A stretch of DNA of 64,000 bases from Herminiimonas sp. KBW02. GTDB lineage: Bacteria; Pseudomonadota; Gammaproteobacteria; Burkholderiales; Burkholderiaceae_D. Below the pieces are notes generated by a model that did no database searches, was not told the DNA's origin, and saw only the letters and a program-made list of their open reading frames with translations. A program made the position numbers and the translations under genes. Positions 17,736-26,962 of the stretch are shown here, piece after piece. The first letter of the stretch is position 1, and every line of letters starts with the position of its first letter. Location: the NCBI RefSeq assembly GCF_003852535.1, contig NZ_QAJP01000002.1, positions 62,001-126,000 of the forward strand. The letters run 5' to 3'.

Positions 17736-17911
17736 GATGCAAACACCTGTTAGCTTGTGACCGTGCTTTATTTTACTCCAATATATTTTACTAATGAACT
17801 ATAATTTTCTGAAAATTTACAAATGATTTATTTCATCAATAAAAATGTCGTCTTACCAATATAGGCAAGACGACAAGATTATCCAGGGAAATGTGGTGCC
17901 CAAAATCAACG
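17736..17911. promoter_or_regulatory. Divergent control region between the NodT efflux operon and the kefB leader
   Basis: An AT-rich stretch upstream of the leftward efflux operon. It holds the 15-bp palindrome AATTTTCTGAAAATT (17803-17817), a possible MarR operator, and a strong inverted repeat at 17847-17874 (GTCGTCTT and AAGACGAC with a short loop). The repeat has an A run on its left side, so it would look like a terminator if read leftward. No gene is visible in it. Confidence 0.45.
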
Positions 17912-17940
17912 TTGTACATTTCTCCGAATAAGAGCATAAT
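17912..17940 (+). promoter_or_regulatory. Predicted sigma-70 promoter of the kefB leader or small RNA
   Basis: TTGTAC (17912-17917) and CATAAT (17935-17940) are separated by exactly 17 bp. Transcription would begin near 17947, about 95 nt before the terminator-like hairpin at 18012-18042. Confidence 0.5.
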
Positions 17941-17946
17941 CAGTTC

Positions 17947-18042
17947 GCGTTGAGGCAACTCGCGCCAGGTTTTGCACTTTCCACTATAGGACTGGTGAAA
18001 CCCTCATATCAAGCCTGCTACCTTTTGGTCGCGGGCTTTTTT
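17947..18042 (+). ncRNA. Candidate small RNA or attenuated leader upstream of kefB
   Basis: The segment between the predicted promoter and the intrinsic terminator is about 96 nt. It can fold a hairpin at 17946-17964 (CGCG-TTG against CAA-CGCG), pair CCAG at 17965 with CTGG near 17992, and ends in a terminator. No known riboswitch class is recognised. It may be a free small RNA or a leader controlling the antiporter gene. Confidence 0.4.
18012..18042 (+). terminator. Intrinsic terminator 62 nt upstream of kefB
   Basis: AGCCTGCTACC (18012-18022), loop TTTT, GGTCGCGGGCT (18027-18037), then a T run to 18042. The stem has one G-T wobble and one mismatch. No protein gene precedes it on this strand, which is why a small RNA or attenuator is suspected. 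Confidence 0.7.
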
Positions 18043-18103
18043 GTTTGCCGTCCTGCATACAACATCGCCCTTCGAGCTTCACACACAGAATCAGGAAAAC
18101 TTT

Positions 18104-19891
18104 ATGGCCATCGAAGGAAGCCCCAGCCAACTGGTAGGCATCGTAACTCTCCTCGGCGCTGCCGTCGTTGCCGTGCCACTGTTCAAGCGCATAGGCCTGG
18201 GCTCCGTCCTGGGCTACCTGGCCGCCGGACTGGCAATAGGACCATCCGGTTTGGGCCTGATGTCCGATGCGCAGACCATCATCCATGTCGCAGAACTGGG
18301 CGTCGTCATGTTTCTCTTCATCATCGGCCTGGAAATGAAACCGTCGCATCTGTGGAGCTTGCGCGGACAGATTTTCGGTCTGGGCAGCATGCAGGTGGTG
18401 CTGAGTTCGGTCTTGCTGACAGGCGTAGGCATCGCCTTCGGCTTCCCGTGGCAAGTATCCTTTATCGCTGGCGCAGGATTCGTGTTGACGTCAACCGCCA
18501 TCGTGATGCAAGTACTCAGCGAACGCGGCGACATTCAAACACCCACAGGACAACGCATCGTTTCCATCTTATTGTTTGAAGATTTGCTGATCGTTCCTTT
18601 GCTGGCCATCGTCGCCTTCCTGGCACCAGCCGATGCCGCCGCCACACATGGCGCACCGGTTGCGCAAAAAATCATCTTCGCGGCCTTGTCCTTAAGCGCA
18701 TTGATAGCTGCCGGCATCTGGCTGCTTAATCCACTGTTCCGTGTACTGGCCAAGGCAAAGGCACGCGAAGTCATGACTGCCGCCGCCTTGCTGGTGGTGC
18801 TTGGTGCCGCGCTACTGATGGAGTTGGGCGGATTGTCGATGGCGATGGGAGCGTTTCTGGCAGGCGTACTGTTGTCGGAATCGACCTTCCGCCATCAGCT
18901 GGAAGCAGACATAGAACCGTTCCGCGGTTTGTTGCTGGGCCTGTTCTTCCTTGGCGTCGGCATGGCATTGAATGTGGATGTCGTCGCCAGAAACTGGCAA
19001 CTGGTCATTGCCGGCGTATTGGCACTCATGATCACCAAGGCTTTTTGTATCTACTGTGTCGCACGTCTGGCCAAAAGCAATCATGCAGAAGCAATCGACC
19101 GCGCCATCCTCATGGCGCAAGGCGGTGAATTCGCCTTCGTGCTTTTTACCGAAGCACTCAAGCTAAATGTGATTTCCGCTGAAATCAATGCCAACATTAC
19201 CGCCATCGTCGTGCTGTCGATGGCCTTGACACCACTGGTCGTGGTCTTGCACAAACGCTTCGGCGGCAAATTAATAGCCTCACTCGATGGAATAGAAGAA
19301 CCCAGGGACGTACAAGCCAGCGTCCTCATCATAGGCTTTGGCCGGGTTGGCCAGATCGCCAGCCAGGGTCCGCTGGCCAAGGGAGCGAAACTTTCCATCA
19401 TCGATAGCGACCCGGACGTCATACGCGCCGTGGAGCCTTATGGCTTCAAGGTTTTTTATGGTGATGGTGGTCGCCCGGATATCCTGCATGCAGCAGGCGC
19501 ATTACAAGCTTCAGTCATCCTGGTCTGTATCAACGATAAACACGCCGTCACCCGTATTGTTGAAACAGCGCGGCAGGAATGCCCGCATATCAAACTCGTA
19601 GTACGTGCTTTCGACCGTGAACATGCTCTCGAACTGGTCAAACACAATGCCGACTTCGTGGTCCGCGAAACCTTTGAAGCATCGCTGCAAATGGCCAGAC
19701 AAGCCGTCATCCTGCTGGGCTCCGAGCCACAGGAAGCGGAAGATTTGATAGCTGAGGTACGTAGCCGCGATGCCGAACGTTTTGCACTGGAGACTACTGG
19801 CGGCCTGTTTGCCGGTCGTGCGCTGGTTCTGGGAAATATTGAATATATTCCGCCGCCCGGAGCAGATGAAGATGAGCCCAAGGATGGCTAG
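18104..19891 (+). CDS. KefB/KefC-type monovalent cation:proton antiporter with TrkA-N domain
   Basis: A 595-residue CPA2 antiporter. About 12 membrane spans fill residues 1-390, including GYLAAGLAIGPSGLGLMSD and the GAGFVLTSTAIVMQVL core segment. The cytoplasmic Rossmann domain (RCK/KTN) is seen as VLIIGFGRVGQIASQGPLAK with the acidic end of strand 2 in LSIIDSDPD. In Enterobacteria, KefB/C export K+ and are gated by glutathione adducts; whether this copy is so gated is not shown. The ATG at 18104 fits the first membrane span better than longer frames. No KefF/KefG-type partner gene is adjacent. Confidence 0.88.
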   Translation: MAIEGSPSQLVGIVTLLGAAVVAVPLFKRIGLGSVLGYLAAGLAIGPSGLGLMSDAQTIIHVAELGVVMFLFIIGLEMKPSHLWSLRGQIFGLGSMQVVLSSVLLTGVGIAFGFPWQVSFIAGAGFVLTSTAIVMQVLSERGDIQTPTGQRIVSILLFEDLLIVPLLAIVAFLAPADAAATHGAPVAQKIIFAALSLSALIAAGIWLLNPLFRVLAKAKAREVMTAAALLVVLGAALLMELGGLSMAMGAFLAGVLLSESTFRHQLEADIEPFRGLLLGLFFLGVGMALNVDVVARNWQLVIAGVLALMITKAFCIYCVARLAKSNHAEAIDRAILMAQGGEFAFVLFTEALKLNVISAEINANITAIVVLSMALTPLVVVLHKRFGGKLIASLDGIEEPRDVQASVLIIGFGRVGQIASQGPLAKGAKLSIIDSDPDVIRAVEPYGFKVFYGDGGRPDILHAAGALQASVILVCINDKHAVTRIVETARQECPHIKLVVRAFDREHALELVKHNADFVVRETFEASLQMARQAVILLGSEPQEAEDLIAEVRSRDAERFALETTGGLFAGRALVLGNIEYIPPPGADEDEPKDG

Positions 19892-20173
19892 TTAGGCAGT
19901 GCGACTATTTGCTTCGTCTGCGTTTGTCGCACCGATTTTTACCGGACATGTCAGAACGAATGCATTTAGAGCAGCCAGTCATTGCTCAAAATCCTAATCA
20001 AGACTTTGTATGGATATTCAACCTGACAACAGAATTTACTTTACCGTCTTCGAAGCGCAATCATAATGTTGCTCTAAACCATACGCATCGAAACACTCGC
20101 ATCCACTCTCCGACACGATATAGATGTTGCATCTCGTAGAGCCAACAGTCGGCTATAAGAAGTCATGCAATTA

Positions 20174-21118
20174 TCATGGCCGCCACTCCGGCGGTATACT
20201 TTGCTGCAGATAATCCAGCAATAGCCGCAGCTTGCCATTCGCAGCGCGCCTGTCCTGGTAGCAGGCATAAAGATTCAATGGTTCAATATCAGCAAGCACA
20301 GTATCTGCGTTCGCCTTTTTGCTGCCATTCTGTCGGGCTTCAAACAAGGGTTGCAACAGGCCCTGAGCTATCAATGGATCGGCAATAAATGCCCCTAGCC
20401 GCGCGATCCCTGCACCGTCCAGAGCGAAGCGCGCCAGGCATTCGATGTCGTTACTGATCATGGTGGGATTGAGACGGGGTTCAAACCGTACGCCATTCCG
20501 AAAAAATCCCCAGCCCAGCAAGCGGCCATCCATATGTGAGCGAAACAGCAGACACTGATGCGCATGCAATGCCTCCGGCGTGTCCGGTATGCCGTGTTGT
20601 GCAAAATAGGAAGGTGAAGCGCACAGTCGCAGTGGTACGCAGGCGATGTGCCGCGCGACCAGACCCGGCTCCACTTGCTGGGCAAAGCGGATGCTGATGT
20701 CTATGTCTTCACTGATGTGATCGACATAATGATCAGCCAGCACCAGCTCTATCATCAACCGCGGATATACACGTGCAAATGCAGGGATCAGCGGCGCCAG
20801 CACGATGCGGCCGAAGGCCGAAGAACAAGCTATCCGCAGCTTGCCCTGCGGCACCCCATGCAGATCCGCTACCTCGGCCTGCGCTTGCTCCAGTTCCCGT
20901 ACGATGGCCTGCACCCGCTGGAAATATACCTGCCCGCTTTCCGTTAATGCCAGTTGCCGCGTGGTGCGCGCCAGCAAACGTGTGTTGAGCTGCTGCTCCA
21001 GCCGGGCAATATTCTGGCTGGCTGCGGCAGCCGATATGCCGAGTCGGCGACCTGCACCGGCAATGCTTCCCTCTTCCACCGCCTTGACGAAGCATTCCAC
21101 GCCTTTGAAGCTGTCCAT
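20174..21118 (-). CDS. LysR-family transcriptional regulator
   Basis: A 314-residue LysR-type regulator. The N-terminal helix-turn-helix is GSIAGAGRRLGISAAAASQN, followed by the linker helix and a periplasmic-binding-like effector domain (KLRIACSSAFGRIVLAPLIP) of the CrgA/DsdC-like group. It is divergent from the DUF2798 gene across 130 bp that hold the palindrome TAAGTTTAACTTA (21153-21165), a likely binding site. The inducer is unknown. Confidence 0.9.
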   Translation of the reverse strand: MDSFKGVECFVKAVEEGSIAGAGRRLGISAAAASQNIARLEQQLNTRLLARTTRQLALTESGQVYFQRVQAIVRELEQAQAEVADLHGVPQGKLRIACSSAFGRIVLAPLIPAFARVYPRLMIELVLADHYVDHISEDIDISIRFAQQVEPGLVARHIACVPLRLCASPSYFAQHGIPDTPEALHAHQCLLFRSHMDGRLLGWGFFRNGVRFEPRLNPTMISNDIECLARFALDGAGIARLGAFIADPLIAQGLLQPLFEARQNGSKKANADTVLADIEPLNLYACYQDRRAANGKLRLLLDYLQQSIPPEWRP

Positions 21119-21152
21119 ACTGCTTTTCTCATAGTGAAGTAATCAACAGTCA

Positions 21153-21165
21153 TAAGTTTAACTTA
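21153..21165. promoter_or_regulatory. Palindrome in the lysR/DUF2798 divergent promoter region
   Basis: TAAGTTTAACTTA is a perfect dyad with one central base, placed 35 nt upstream of the LysR start and 84 nt upstream of the DUF2798 gene. A candidate LysR operator by position. Confidence 0.45.
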
Positions 21166-21248
21166 ATAAAACATATAGCTATTAACCACTACTTACTTAT
21201 GATTCTTAAGGCTAAAGTACGGTCTTTGCAATCAAGAGCCGTCAATTC

Positions 21249-21515
21249 ATGCCTTTTAGCTTTTTCCGCCGTATAAACGCCTTGCGCGTTCCCGCTCGCT
21301 TTACCCCGTTTGTCTTTGCTTTTTATATGTCTTCTATCATGGGTATGCTGATGTGCTTAGTCATCGTCGGTGCTGGTACCGGTGTGCATGATGGTTACGG
21401 CATGCGCGTCTGGCAGGCGTACAAACTCGCGATGCCTGTCGCATTCGTTTGTGTCCTGATCGTACGTCCGCTCGTGGTCAGACTCGTGCTGCTATCGGTA
21501 CGACAAGTGGCTTGA
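21249..21515 (+). CDS. DUF2798 small membrane protein
   Basis: An 88-residue protein with two membrane spans (FVFAFYMSSIMGMLMCLVIV and LAMPVAFVCVLIVRPLVVRL). The pattern, including the RPLVxRLV end, matches DUF2798. Function unknown. It is divergent from the LysR gene, so it may be that regulator's target. Confidence 0.78.
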   Translation: MPFSFFRRINALRVPARFTPFVFAFYMSSIMGMLMCLVIVGAGTGVHDGYGMRVWQAYKLAMPVAFVCVLIVRPLVVRLVLLSVRQVA

Positions 21516-21708
21516 TGCACTGCAACCGATGGGTGAGATATGTGATTGGATGCATCGAGTTGTCAGCGCTCTGCAACGAGGCCGCTTATCTCCATGCTTA
21601 TCGGAGAGAACACTAAAGGCTATGCAAATAGCATGAAGGTGCAATGATGCGACTGCTGACGTTGCTCTATAGCCGCATCACCGGATAACGGCAGGCCACT
21701 CTTTGCCA

Positions 21709-21951
21709 TTATGGGAGGGTCAAGTCCAGACCGAGCTTATTGCCAAGGACGAAGGTGACGAGAACCAGGCACAGAACTGCCACTGTGAAAACGGCGACTA
21801 CCTTGACACCGGCGCGTAACACCGCGCGCCGTTCCTTCGCCTTCTCAGGGTCCTTCTTCCCCTGATCGTAATGCCACTTGATGGCAAAAAACATACCCGT
21901 GGCGAGCACGACAGCCTTGAAGGCAACGAAGATTATAAGAACCCAATCCAT
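21709..21951 (-). CDS. Small hypothetical membrane protein
   Basis: An 80-residue protein with two membrane spans (IIFVAFKAVVLATGMFFAIK and VVAVFTVAVLCLVLVTFVLG) joined by a charged loop (DQGKKDPEKAKERR). I do not recognise a family. The hydrophobic pattern and the absence of an overlapping gene support it as real. It stands alone between the DUF2798 and EamA genes. Confidence 0.6.
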   Translation of the reverse strand: MDWVLIIFVAFKAVVLATGMFFAIKWHYDQGKKDPEKAKERRAVLRAGVKVVAVFTVAVLCLVLVTFVLGNKLGLDLTLP

Positions 21952-22140
21952 CTTTTGAATATATCCAGGCGATTACTTGACACTATCTATCATGAAGAAC
22001 ACAGCTGCAAAACGCTGCATGACATCTCAATCGAAGTCGGTTTATTCTATGACAAGCGAACAGTGATCAACATTGGACATAAAGCCCTAGGACATAATGT
22101 CCCTACTGACTTGTCAGACCTTCTGCCTGGCGAATTTGCA

Positions 22141-23040
22141 TCAGCGACGTGAAGAAACGACAATCCCGCCGACAATCAGTATGAAGGCAATGCCGTGATA
22201 AAAATGCGGCATCTCGCCAAGGAAAGCCGATGACATCAATGCGGCGAATAACGGAGTCAGGTTGCTGAAGAAACCGGCTACCGTCGGCCCTACCCTTTGC
22301 ACACCGATACCCCAGCAACGCAATGCGATGATGGCAGGGCCTATCGCGACGAAGATCAGCGCCGCAATCAATGGCCAGCCCCAATCTATGTGCAGATCGC
22401 CGAGCGCCCATTCGCCAGCGGTAAACATACATGACCAGGCCACGCCGAAAGCGACCTGTGCCAGCAGGAAGGCAGCCCAGTTGCTGCGTATCTCTTCCGG
22501 GTCTTTCGGCAGCGTCAGCAACCAGCTATAGAAAGACCAGACTATGGCGGCGATGATCATGAAAATATCACCGGCCACCAGACGCAAGGCCAGCAGTTGC
22601 CGCAACTCACCCCGGCTCAACACGATGAGCACGCCGACGATAGATAACACTGCGCCCACGCCTTGCTTGAACGACACACGTACACCAAAAAACAGCGTCC
22701 CTATCAGCAACATCCACACCGGCATGCTGGCCGCAACCAGCGTGACGTTAATCGGAGAAGAAGTCTGCAGCGCCAGGTATTGCAGGGTGTTGTACAAGCC
22801 GACGCCAAGCAGACCCAACAAGGAAAAGCGTCGCCAGTTACTCCAGAACGGACTGTTGCGACGGAAAATCCAGCTCGCCAGCGGCAACAGGATCAGCATC
22901 GCTATCGCCCAGCGCAGCAAATTCAAGGTGACCGGCGGCACCATCGCATTCACCGAACGGCCAACAATCGCATTCCCGGCCCACATCATGGGCGCGAGTG
23001 TCAGCAGCAGTACAGTCGATGGCGTAATCTTGTGAGTCAT
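22141..23040 (-). CDS. EamA-family (DMT superfamily) transporter
   Basis: A 299-residue inner-membrane protein with ten predicted spans in two EamA repeats. The first starts LAPMMWAGNAIVGRSV and the second GDIFMIIAAIVWSFYSWLLT. Such proteins export metabolites or amino acids; the substrate is unknown. The ATG at 23040 starts the first membrane span closely; an upstream frame adds 36 unlikely residues. It is 118 bp downstream of the VOC gene, in the same direction. Confidence 0.88.
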   Translation of the reverse strand: MTHKITPSTVLLLTLAPMMWAGNAIVGRSVNAMVPPVTLNLLRWAIAMLILLPLASWIFRRNSPFWSNWRRFSLLGLLGVGLYNTLQYLALQTSSPINVTLVAASMPVWMLLIGTLFFGVRVSFKQGVGAVLSIVGVLIVLSRGELRQLLALRLVAGDIFMIIAAIVWSFYSWLLTLPKDPEEIRSNWAAFLLAQVAFGVAWSCMFTAGEWALGDLHIDWGWPLIAALIFVAIGPAIIALRCWGIGVQRVGPTVAGFFSNLTPLFAALMSSAFLGEMPHFYHGIAFILIVGGIVVSSRR

Positions 23041-23157
23041 GGCTAAAAAGAGAAAGCCTTTGCAAGTCCTGACTATGCAAAGGCAAATGTAAACAATCCG
23101 AGAGGATACTTGATAAGGCTGACTCGTGTCTGACGCCGCTTTATTCAAGCGTTAACA

Positions 23158-23568
<411 letters not shown>

Positions 23569-23630
23569 TTAATAGAGCTCCATTATGTGCCAAAACCCTG
23601 AACCGAAAAATACCCCGTCCTGCACATCGT

Positions 23631-24023
23631 TCAGCCATGCTGATAACGATACTCCTGCGTATAACCGCCATAGCCGTATGAAGCCGCCCGCACATCCTGC
23701 ACATAGATATAACTTTCTTCATGCAGATTACCCAGGATGCGCTCAAAACCGGCAAACGCTTCCCTGATGTACAACGCCTTTTCATCCTTGGTGTTGGTTT
23801 CATCTGTAATCTTGATGTCGAAGTAAAAGCTGTTCTTCTTTTGTTCACTCAACAGATGGCCGCCGACTACCCAGCTATCGTGGCTCACGTAATCAATGGC
23901 GATCGCCGTGACTTCGCGTTTCTTTTTAAGGATACGGGTCGTCAGATCCAGCAGTAACCCGGCGATTTGCCTGGTCAGTTCCGGTGTTTTTTCTGCGCTT
24001 ACTTTCACGTTCAGGATAGGCAT
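23631..24023 (-). CDS. Tautomerase family protein
   Basis: A 130-residue protein starting MPILNVKVSAEKTPELTRQI; removal of Met would expose Pro1, the catalytic base of 4-oxalocrotonate tautomerase-type enzymes. It is longer than the 62-residue classic and resembles the two-unit or extended tautomerases. The ribosome site AAAAGGAGC precedes the start. A MarR-type dyad lies at 24038-24055, 15 nt upstream of the start, and a matching one precedes the marR gene, so MarR control is predicted. Confidence 0.83.
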   Translation of the reverse strand: MPILNVKVSAEKTPELTRQIAGLLLDLTTRILKKKREVTAIAIDYVSHDSWVVGGHLLSEQKKNSFYFDIKITDETNTKDEKALYIREAFAGFERILGNLHEESYIYVQDVRAASYGYGGYTQEYRYQHG

Positions 24024-24037
24024 TTTCAGCTCCTTTT

Positions 24038-24055
24038 TAGTTTGCTATACAACTA
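24038..24055. promoter_or_regulatory. Predicted MarR operator upstream of the tautomerase gene
   Basis: TAGTTTGCTATACAACTA is a TAGTT-N8-AACTA dyad. It matches the site at 24508-24525 at 15 of 18 positions, and both lie just upstream of leftward start codons. Confidence 0.6.
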
Positions 24056-24070
24056 TTTATTTAAAAAAAC

Positions 24071-24487
24071 TCAGGCAATGACTGAGCGGACTTTTTTTAC
24101 TTTACTAACGGTTTCTTCAAAATACGCCGGGCCCAGCTCTTTCTTCAGGCGCCGGGTTACTTCTCCGCTGGCCGCATCCAGTTGCTCTCTCAATGCGACG
24201 CCTGCGGCACTTGGTTCGATCGCCGACTCGCGGCCATCACGCTCAGTCGCCACCCTTTGCAGCAAGCCCACATGCTGCAAACCATCCAGCGTGCGGGTCG
24301 CCGTTGAACGAGAGATAGCCAAAGTAGCAGCAAGCTCGCTCTGCAACATCCCCGGATGAGCCAATACTGCACGCAACATGAAAGCCTGCGACGGCGTCAG
24401 ACCGAATGGTTTGAAAGCCTTGGTCCATTCGCGCTCGAGAACGCGGGCAAGGGCTGTCGTATTGAAATAGAGGCAGTGATCAAACAT
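24071..24487 (-). CDS. MarR-family transcriptional regulator
   Basis: A 138-residue MarR-family winged-helix protein. It has LTPSQAFMLRAVLAHPGMLQ, the recognition helix SELAATLAISRSTATRTLDG and the wing QRVATERDGRESAIEPS. The start at 24487 gives the compact family length. It is divergent from chrB, and is followed by the tautomerase gene after 47 nt. Paired operator-like dyads suggest autorepression and control of the tautomerase-VOC genes. Confidence 0.87.
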   Translation of the reverse strand: MFDHCLYFNTTALARVLEREWTKAFKPFGLTPSQAFMLRAVLAHPGMLQSELAATLAISRSTATRTLDGLQHVGLLQRVATERDGRESAIEPSAAGVALREQLDAASGEVTRRLKKELGPAYFEETVSKVKKVRSVIA

Positions 24488-24507
24488 GACTGCAGCATAG
24501 ATCAAAC

Positions 24508-24525
24508 TAATTCGCTATGCAACTA
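24508..24525. promoter_or_regulatory. Predicted MarR operator upstream of marR
   Basis: TAATTCGCTATGCAACTA, the partner of the dyad at 24038-24055, lies 20 nt upstream of the marR start codon. Confidence 0.55.
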
Positions 24526-24662
24526 AATTTATAACTATCGATTTAAACACGCGCTGCTCACAAGAACTATCAGCGTCGCACATGCCAACCGGAAACGGCC
24601 TGCTCGCTGGCAAAGAAAAAATAGTAGAGATATTTACATTTATGTAGACTACAATACATATT

Positions 24663-25595
24663 ATGAAATACTTATTACTGATACTCACTCTGCCCACAGG
24701 CAATGCCACCGCCCGCATGCGTGCATGGCGCGCGCTGAAAACTTCGGGCGCAGCAGTCATGCGTGACGGCGTGTATGTATTGCCAGAGCGGGATGCCTGC
24801 AAGGCGACGCTATCCGATATCGCAAGCGATATCGACAACAATGGTGGCACTACCCATTTATTACACACCAGCACGGACGACGACGCATACCTGGCCTTGT
24901 TTGATCGTGCGGCGGAATTCGCAGAGTTAGCCCATGACATAGCGCAGTGTCAGGCCAGGCTGGCAGAAGATAAAGCGTCTGACATCATCAAACAGGCACG
25001 CAAACTACGTAAGAACTTTGAACAACTGGCGACGATAGATTTCTTTCCCGGCGAAGCGCAAAAACAAACGGCTGCCTTGCTGCAGGATTTGGAAACGGCA
25101 GCGCTACGCAGTGCATCGCCGGATGAGCCACATTTCGTTGCAGGAGAAATACCGCGCCTGTCATCGGCCGATTATCGCGGCCGGATATGGGCCACGCGCG
25201 CACGTCCGTGGATGGACAGACTGGCAAGCGCATGGCTAATACGTCGCTTTATCGATCCCGAGGCAAGCATACTATGGCTGGCCTCCGCCAGCGACTGTCC
25301 ATCCGACGCATTGGGATTCGATTTTGATGGCGCGACCTTCACACATATCGGTGCCAAAGTAACGTTCGAAACCCTGTTAGCCAGCTTCGGCCTTGACTCT
25401 CCTGCGCTCTCCCGTTTGGGCGGCATCGTGCACTTTATCGACGTCGGCGGCATCCAGCCGCCAGAGGCCAGCGGCATCGAACGCGCATTGGCAGGCGTGC
25501 GGTCAACCATTACCGATGACGACCAGTTACTCGCCATCGCATCAGGCATTTTCGATGGCCTGCTCACCACTTTTGAACAGGACCTTTCCGCATGA
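24663..25595 (+). CDS. chrB: ChrB, chromate-responsive regulator/resistance protein
   Basis: A 310-residue ChrB protein. The N-terminal part (MKYLLLILTLPTGNATARMR and VMRDGVYVLPERDACKATL) is the ChrB winged-helix-like domain; the C-terminal part (RIWATRARPWMDRLASAWLI followed by FIDPEASILWLA) is the chromate resistance domain. In Ochrobactrum, ChrB senses chromate and controls chrA. It is coupled to chrA by an ATGA overlap and reads away from the marR gene. Confidence 0.9.
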   Translation: MKYLLLILTLPTGNATARMRAWRALKTSGAAVMRDGVYVLPERDACKATLSDIASDIDNNGGTTHLLHTSTDDDAYLALFDRAAEFAELAHDIAQCQARLAEDKASDIIKQARKLRKNFEQLATIDFFPGEAQKQTAALLQDLETAALRSASPDEPHFVAGEIPRLSSADYRGRIWATRARPWMDRLASAWLIRRFIDPEASILWLASASDCPSDALGFDFDGATFTHIGAKVTFETLLASFGLDSPALSRLGGIVHFIDVGGIQPPEASGIERALAGVRSTITDDDQLLAIASGIFDGLLTTFEQDLSA

Positions 25596-26962
25596 ACGAC
25601 ATTACCGCTACTACGTTACCGGATACAGATGAACCTTCACGTCCCGACCACGTTCCGTTCTGGATAGCACTTAAACTATGGTTCAAATTAGGCTTCATAG
25701 GCTTCGGTGGGCCTGCTGCACAAATCTCCCTGATGCATCGTGAACTGGTCGAGCAAAGACGCTGGATCAGTGAACGGCGGTTCCTGCATGCGCTCAACTA
25801 CTGCATGCTCTTACCCGGCCCGGAAGGACAGCAACTCGCCACTTATATGGGCTGGCTGATGCACAAAACCAAGGGCGGTATCGCCGCCGGTGTATTGTTC
25901 GTTCTGCCTTCGCTGTTTTTCCTGATCACGCTGTCCTGGCTGTATATCGCTTACGGTCACGTGCCATTGGTCGCTGGTCTGTTTTACGGCATCAAACCGG
26001 CGATCACAGCTGTCGTCGTGCACGCCGTCCATCGTATAGGTTCCCGCGCCCTGAAGAACGGCTGGATGTGGGCAATCGCCGCCGCATCGTTTGTTGCGAT
26101 ATTTGCGATGAATGTGCCCTTCCCCGTCATCGTCGCGACAGCTGCACTGGCAGGCTTCCTCGGTGGCCGTTATATGCCAGCCAAGTTCACGGTTGGCGGC
26201 GCGCACAAGCAAGCCGATAAATCATATGGCCCGGCCCTGATCGACGACGATACGCCGACACCAGCACATGCACAGTTCCGCTGGCCCAAGCTGATCAAAA
26301 TCCTGCTGGTCGGAGCTGTATTGTGGTGCGTTCCGATGGCTATCCTGACCCTCAAACTGGGCTGGGATCATACGCTGACACAAATGGGCTGGTTCTTTAC
26401 CAAGGCTGCATTACTGACCTTTGGCGGTGCTTATGCGGTGCTGCCATATATCTATCAGGGCGCGATCAGTCATTACAACTGGCTGACGCCGACGCAAATG
26501 ATAGATGGCCTGGCACTGGGTGAAGCCAATCCCGGCCCGTTGATTATGGTGGTGGCTTTTGTCGGCTTTGTGGGTGCTTATGTGCAATCCGTATTCGGCC
26601 CGGACCTGCAGTTTGTTGCGGGTAGCACGGCGGCGGTGCTGGTGACCTGGTTCACTTTCCTGCCCTCGTTCATCTTCATCCTGGCGGGCGGCCCGCTGGT
26701 TGAATCCACGCATGGCAATCTGAAATTCACCGCACCGCTGACTGGCATTACCGCGGCAGTCGTCGGCGTGATCCTGAACCTGGCGGTGTTCTTCGCCTAC
26801 CATGTGCTGTGGCCGACCGGATTTGCCGGTAGCTTTGACTGGATTGCTGCATGCATGGCTATCGTCGCAGCTATCGCACTAGTGCGTTACAAGCGCAATG
26901 TCATCCACGTCATCGCGGCCAGCGCCGTGATCGGTTTGCTGCTGAAAACACTGATCCTGTAA
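25592..26962 (+). CDS. chrA: ChrA, chromate efflux transporter
   Basis: A 456-residue CHR-family transporter with two homologous halves. Each half carries the FGG motif region: GFIGFGGPAAQISLMHREL near residue 33 and LTFGGAYAVLPYIYQGAI near residue 273. LPGPEGQQLATYMGWL and EANPGPLIMVVAFVGF are the paired PGP motifs. It exports chromate from the cytoplasm driven by the proton gradient. Second gene of chrBA; the downstream hairpin at 26969-26994 could serve both strands. Confidence 0.93.
   Translation: MNDITATTLPDTDEPSRPDHVPFWIALKLWFKLGFIGFGGPAAQISLMHRELVEQRRWISERRFLHALNYCMLLPGPEGQQLATYMGWLMHKTKGGIAAGVLFVLPSLFFLITLSWLYIAYGHVPLVAGLFYGIKPAITAVVVHAVHRIGSRALKNGWMWAIAAASFVAIFAMNVPFPVIVATAALAGFLGGRYMPAKFTVGGAHKQADKSYGPALIDDDTPTPAHAQFRWPKLIKILLVGAVLWCVPMAILTLKLGWDHTLTQMGWFFTKAALLTFGGAYAVLPYIYQGAISHYNWLTPTQMIDGLALGEANPGPLIMVVAFVGFVGAYVQSVFGPDLQFVAGSTAAVLVTWFTFLPSFIFILAGGPLVESTHGNLKFTAPLTGITAAVVGVILNLAVFFAYHVLWPTGFAGSFDWIAACMAIVAAIALVRYKRNVIHVIAASAVIGLLLKTLIL

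Noticed and set aside
17950-18579. A 209-codon frame beginning in the kefB leader
   Set aside because: It overlaps the start of kefB in another frame and is Arg/His-rich without any domain.
19892-20173. Possible small gene between kefB and lysR
   Set aside because: A 76-codon frame at 19909-20139 has no convincing ribosome site and no protein-like composition; nothing else is visible in this 282-nt gap.
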